Source: Paramacrobiotus metropolitanus
Lineage: Eukaryota; Tardigrada; Eutardigrada; Parachela; Macrobiotidae
Direction of reading: 5' to 3'
Length of the DNA: 64,000 nucleotides
Assembly (NCBI RefSeq): GCF_019649055.1
Contig: NW_026570262.1
Location: 682,001 to 746,000 of the forward strand
Made by a program: the position numbers and the translations under genes. This document shows positions 59,900-64,000 of the stretch, one piece after another (position 1 is the stretch's first letter; the number at the start of each line of letters is the position of its first letter). The notes beneath the pieces were generated by a model. The model worked only from the letters and a program-made list of their open reading frames with translations, had not been told where the DNA came from and ran no database searches.

Positions 59900-60222
59900 C
59901 GGACAACAGCGAAAGCTGTTCTTCAGATTTCATGCTTTCCTCTCGAAGGGTTGCATCCCGAAACCATGTGTGAAATGATTGTGGTCCAATAATGAATCCG
60001 AAATCGACAAATACCGTATCGTTGCCGGTTTCCGCGCTGGCATTTTGACCACTGACACCGGCGCTACGGTTACAAACATAAAATCATGATCAGTGAATAT
60101 AGTCTCATTGTATTAGCGAATTAGCGACATTTGTTAAGATACCTTCCGGTACTCTTGTTAAAACAGATCAGAACAGGAACAAGGATAGATAAAGCGCACG
60201 CGGCCGGAGTTCTTCCAGACAT
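59900..60222 (-). other. alternative 5' exons of the peroxidase locus, or start of a truncated paralogue
   Basis: Exon 60143-60222 (ATG at 60222) encodes a secretory head (PAACALSILVPVLICF), and exon 59900-60063 joins it in phase and adds 54 codons, including QSFHTWFRDATLREESM, which resembles [15 protein letters not shown] of exon 58129-58264. Its donor leaves one base, the same phase as exon 58816-58921, so both could splice to 58264. No further peroxidase exons lie between 58922 and 59899. Two readings fit: a second promoter for the same gene, or the remnant of a tandem copy. Confidence 0.6.
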
Positions 60223-63200
60223 CGGTAAGGCCAAAGCAAATAAACAGGGCAAAAATAACTGTGCGACTAGCTCGCTGACTTAAAGCACTTGGTCAGTTGG
60301 CACAACCGCGTCGTCAGACATGGACACAATTCGCTACAATAACACCGCGACCACGTGCGGTATTTATTTATTTGCCCAGTTAATAATTCGGAAAAAAGGC
60401 GATCACTGCTCAAAAGTGTTCGGATGCATGTCGAGACTCGGAACAATTTATAAACTTAACGCTTATAGTACAGCGGGGAGATTTTTATTGCAAGAAAGCT
60501 ATACGTGCTCCACCTCGGTGTTGTATTCGTCCAGTACCATGGTAAAACGAAGCTTAGCGGTCCAAAAAATGCTTAGAAATCGGTTTTATAACGTTTGTTG
60601 GCATCCCATTGCCAGCGGTTGCTCTTACTATGCCGATTGTAGGACAGTCTACATTGCCAATGATTTTAATTTAGCTTTTGGATGCTGTGCAGTCGGCATG
60701 ATCACGTGATCATTGGCAACAATTATCTAACCAAGAGTTATTAAGTACAATAAGGCAATATTGTCGTGAATTGAAAACTGCCGCTCATCCTTATTGCCAT
60801 AGACATTTGTGTATTGCTGCATTTTGCTGTATAGTTTGTACCAGTGAAATCATTAATCAGTGCTACACTTGCTAAATTTGTTATTCAATAGTTGGCATTC
60901 TCAGATATCCTAAAGACCTAAACATAAAAGTGTTTCTCATCAAAGGTACCATTATTTCCTGCTTCCGCCTTCTGCACTTTTATATGTGTTCATAAACTGA
61001 TTTAATTTGGTTATTGGCCGGTTATCTAATGTGCTATATTCTGTAAAATTTTGTAAGAATCATGTTCGTAGATTTTGCATACATTAGTTTATTGCTTCGT
61101 ATTTTGCTTCTCTGAATAGAGTTCGCTAGAGCCTAGAACAACATGTACAATCTCTGCATCCCGCGGGGAGTATGCCTTTTGATGGCTATTATCCAGTGTT
61201 CAGTCATTTGATCTTTGCCGTAGTCGTGTTGCAATATTGGTGAAATTTTGACTTATAAGTATAGTTTTTGATCGGTTGGTTTTGTTGTTAGTGCGCCACA
61301 AAACGTGATAACTGAACGCGAATCTTTGATAAGCTAACACTAGTTACGAGTACCCCCGAGTAAAACAGTTTGTAAAAAATACGGTGGCTAAACGTCAGTT
61401 AAAGGCCAAAATTCGAACATGTGTTTTACTCGGGACCGTACTGTTATATTTATATGTAATACGTTATCGATTAACGAATGTTCTTTTGCATGTTAAACCA
61501 TAATGTTCTTTTGCAGAAGAACATTATGGTTTAAGCAGAGAGAAACTTCACGAATCATCACTGAATGCATACATGGAGGTAGCCGCTGGATAATGACAAA
61601 AAAAAAGGAAATTGAGCGATCATGCGGCACATAGCCAGTCGGCGTTTAACGTTTATGAGCCCACTCTGGGGCTCGCAGACATTTGGACAATAAATTGAGC
61701 GATTTTTCGCGCACTAGATGGCGGTGACCTGGATATGAACAAGAAAGCCCGCTAGTGAAAGAACTGAGGAAAACCTTCGGGAAATGACTGGAATTTGGAG
61801 GAAACTGCAAACTCCAAGGCATCGAATTTAAATAACGATTTTTGCAAAGCTATCTCCATAAATATTAGTAACATTCGCGGAATGTGTGGTACCGATAGAT
61901 TTTGTAGATTGACAGTTGGGAAAGATGGCATGCGCAGTCCACGGACAGGATAAGAAATTAAAATATGTTCTTAATATTCTGAATGAACTGTAGAAATGAC
62001 TAAAAAGCGAACATTCCCAAGCAATAGAAATGCGAGCGTACATCGACAGCATCAAATTTCTTGTGCCGCAGTTCAACGGAATCACTGGGATCACTTCGCC
62101 TAACATGCCTCAACATCCCCAACATCTCTTTACCCAAACATCTTGACGGCTCTACAAAACACAACTTCCTACCTATACGCATACCGGACCAGCTATTGTA
62201 TCCGAGTATTCAGAACGTTGGCTTCTATATAGAGCCTATTTATATGGCATAACAGGACACTTGTTTTGGACTCAGCTTATGGATGCATGCATAAGGAATA
62301 TCGAAAACACTTATTAATAATTTATAATCTTTTTTTAGACCTTTTATTGTACTTATTGTTAGGTATGGTGCATGGTATATATACAGCATTTATAGGTCTT
62401 TCGTGTGTGTCAGCATCAGTGAAAACCAGAAGACTTATACCCGGAATCCAATATGGCCCCATGTAAAAATATTAACATTAATTTTTTAGCGTAATACGAG
62501 TATCTGTAATTCTATACACTAGCTACTAAAATTATGATAATGCAGGATGAAAATTTAACGTTACAATTTTAAGACTGCAACAACTGGGCACAGAATGTAG
62601 TACTTCTACTGAAAGTTGTGTTCCTAAAGCTGCTGCGAATATTCCACTTTAGGCACTTGTCGCAGTGAACGCCGGTTAGCAAATGGCGCGTTAGTGGCCG
62701 GTTCCACGGGATGCGCCGTTATGGGAGCGAGTGACCTACATAGAATGCCGAAACCGGTCCGTCGCTACAGTGCATGTATTGTAGGTTCAAAATAAGGATT
62801 TTGATTATTGCATCTACTGTACCTGCAGAATCGATATTAATACTATCAAAAGACAAGAGCCCACCACATACGTAGCTGAAAAGGGAAGGGTAGCAAAATT
62901 ATGATCGCAACCGGGAGACCCTGATAATTCCTTAATACAATGTCAGTACAATGCAGTACCACTGTTGGTGTACGTATTCCTGTTGCCAGTTGTGTCAAAT
63001 GTATGTTTTGTTTTTCCGGTTTGAACAAATCTGAAGTTTCTATTTTTACTTTAACGTCGCACTAGAGATCTTAGACAAAATTGACCCGGTATTAATTTAT
63101 GTAAGTCGGAAAATGTTTATCTGTGTATGTTTTTCGCGTTAAGATGTTTGATCGTTTCTACTTCCCGGGTAAAACTATACGTACATAGTATTTTATATTC

Positions 63201-64000
63201 TACAGATATTTGAGAATAATAAATTCATGAAGGATTTAGAATATGGAGAGGATTGCTTCTTCTTGTGGTCAGTCCTTTACCTATAAACATGCGCTTTTAC
63301 GAATAATTTTATGTACGATTTACGATTGTTATTTCGCTTGAACTATTATTCTGCAGTCCAACGGTGCAGACAGTCTTGTTACTCTGTCTGTCTCCCTCTC
63401 ATCCTCTATGCCCACTCTCTGAATTCTGACAAGGGATACCTTGTGCACCTGTAAGGACATACCTTCGTCTTGCAGACAGATAGAATCCATACCAGTACTC
63501 TTCAAAACTGACCATAAGGGCCATGGGCAAGGGTTAATACACACGTAAAGCGCGAAGTTGCCATTCTTGGGACTTGGGAGTTTTTATTAGAATGTGATCT
63601 TACTACGAATTATTTGCTCGTCGCGTAGATAGGTATATTTATTTCGTGCAGAATCTACGTTGAAATATGAAATGAGACGAAACGCATTTGCGTAAATTTA
63701 TGATGTGGACATCAGGACATCTATATTAGCCATCATCATTTGCTGCATAAATTTCCGTTTATAACAATGTCAGAGTGTTGATGAAAACTGGAAATGCTGG
63801 ATGTTTTCGCTGATTTAAATCGTTGCGTTGCAGCCGTACACTGTATGGAATACTATGGATAGCCAACAATAAGACGATCATCAAAATCTATCCGTTAAAA
63901 AAGCTTCTGGCTAATTTTTTGTATGAACCTGCGCGGCAACAACAAGTGCAAGAGCATCTGTACGAGCGCATCACATTTAATTGATTTATTCAGTCCGAAG
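60223..64000. other. region without a supported gene
   Basis: No family motif was recognised on either strand. It contains an ATG frame of 129 codons at 60320-60709 (plus) without protein-like composition, a perfect 18-bp hairpin at 61493-61534, an 11-bp inverted repeat (TTGCCAATGAT near 60655 and ATCATTGGCAA near 60710), and a minus-strand frame at 63329-63544 that might hold an exon. Confidence 0.4.
61493..61534. repeat. perfect 18-bp inverted repeat with 6-base loop
   Basis: Arms 61493-61510 (TTAAACCATAATGTTCTT) and 61517-61534 are exact complements around TTGCAG. The 13-mer ATGTTCTTTTGCA of the left arm and loop also occurs just upstream at about 61478-61490. It could be a small transposon end pair or an RNA hairpin. 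Confidence 0.7.

Noticed and set aside
60320-60709. 129-codon plus-strand frame starting with ATG
   Set aside because: No family motif, no splice context, and composition looks random.

Overview
The window is nuclear DNA of an animal with intron-rich genes, mostly GT-AG introns of about 50 to 900 bases. I rebuilt most protein genes by hand from exon ends, reading phase and family motifs. Gene content (tropomyosin, an SLC4 anion exchanger, animal heme peroxidase, FMC1) says bilaterian. The protostome-style tropomyosin and small introns would suit an ecdysozoan such as a tardigrade, but nothing here proves the species.

Layout. 1-8904: the 3' part of a Ty3/gypsy-type LTR retrotransposon, richer in G+C than the rest. 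It holds the end of pol (integrase with an AT-hook tail), an unusual second long reading frame downstream of pol, about 3.9 kb of hairpin-rich non-coding DNA, and a probable 3' LTR. 9209-10254 (minus): the 5' part of a coiled-coil gene resembling CCDC96/CFAP184, with no recognisable 3' exons before the LTR. 11068-20964 (minus): a 17-exon SLC4 anion exchanger, 1379 aa. 20965-26841: intergenic. 26842-37341 (minus): one tropomyosin gene with at least two and probably three alternative first exons, three versions of exon 4 (one fused to exon 5) and two last exons. 37342-43560: intergenic, with a foldback element near 42.4-43.2 kb. 43561-44579 (plus): a three-exon FMC1 homologue of 100 aa. 45213-50256 (minus): three tandem genes for small secreted Gly/Ser-rich proteins that share a short hydrophobic motif. 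51209-60222 (minus): a heme peroxidase locus. 60223-64000: no gene that I can support.

How parts work together. In the peroxidase locus the upstream domain has lost the distal His, the catalytic Arg and the proximal His, while the downstream domain keeps all three. The downstream domain has no convincing start of its own. The exon before the terminal exon of the upstream domain ends in the phase needed to join it. The locus is therefore best read as one gene that can make either a secreted pseudoperoxidase or a two-domain protein (inference). The tropomyosin locus is a dense switchboard of phase-compatible exons. The most unusual signal in non-coding DNA is in the retrotransposon: many short hairpins with unrelated but self-complementary stems and an almost constant loop (CACAGAA), a second set with loop GCAGACCGT, and a diverged tandem unit in which a long hairpin survives although its sequence has changed.
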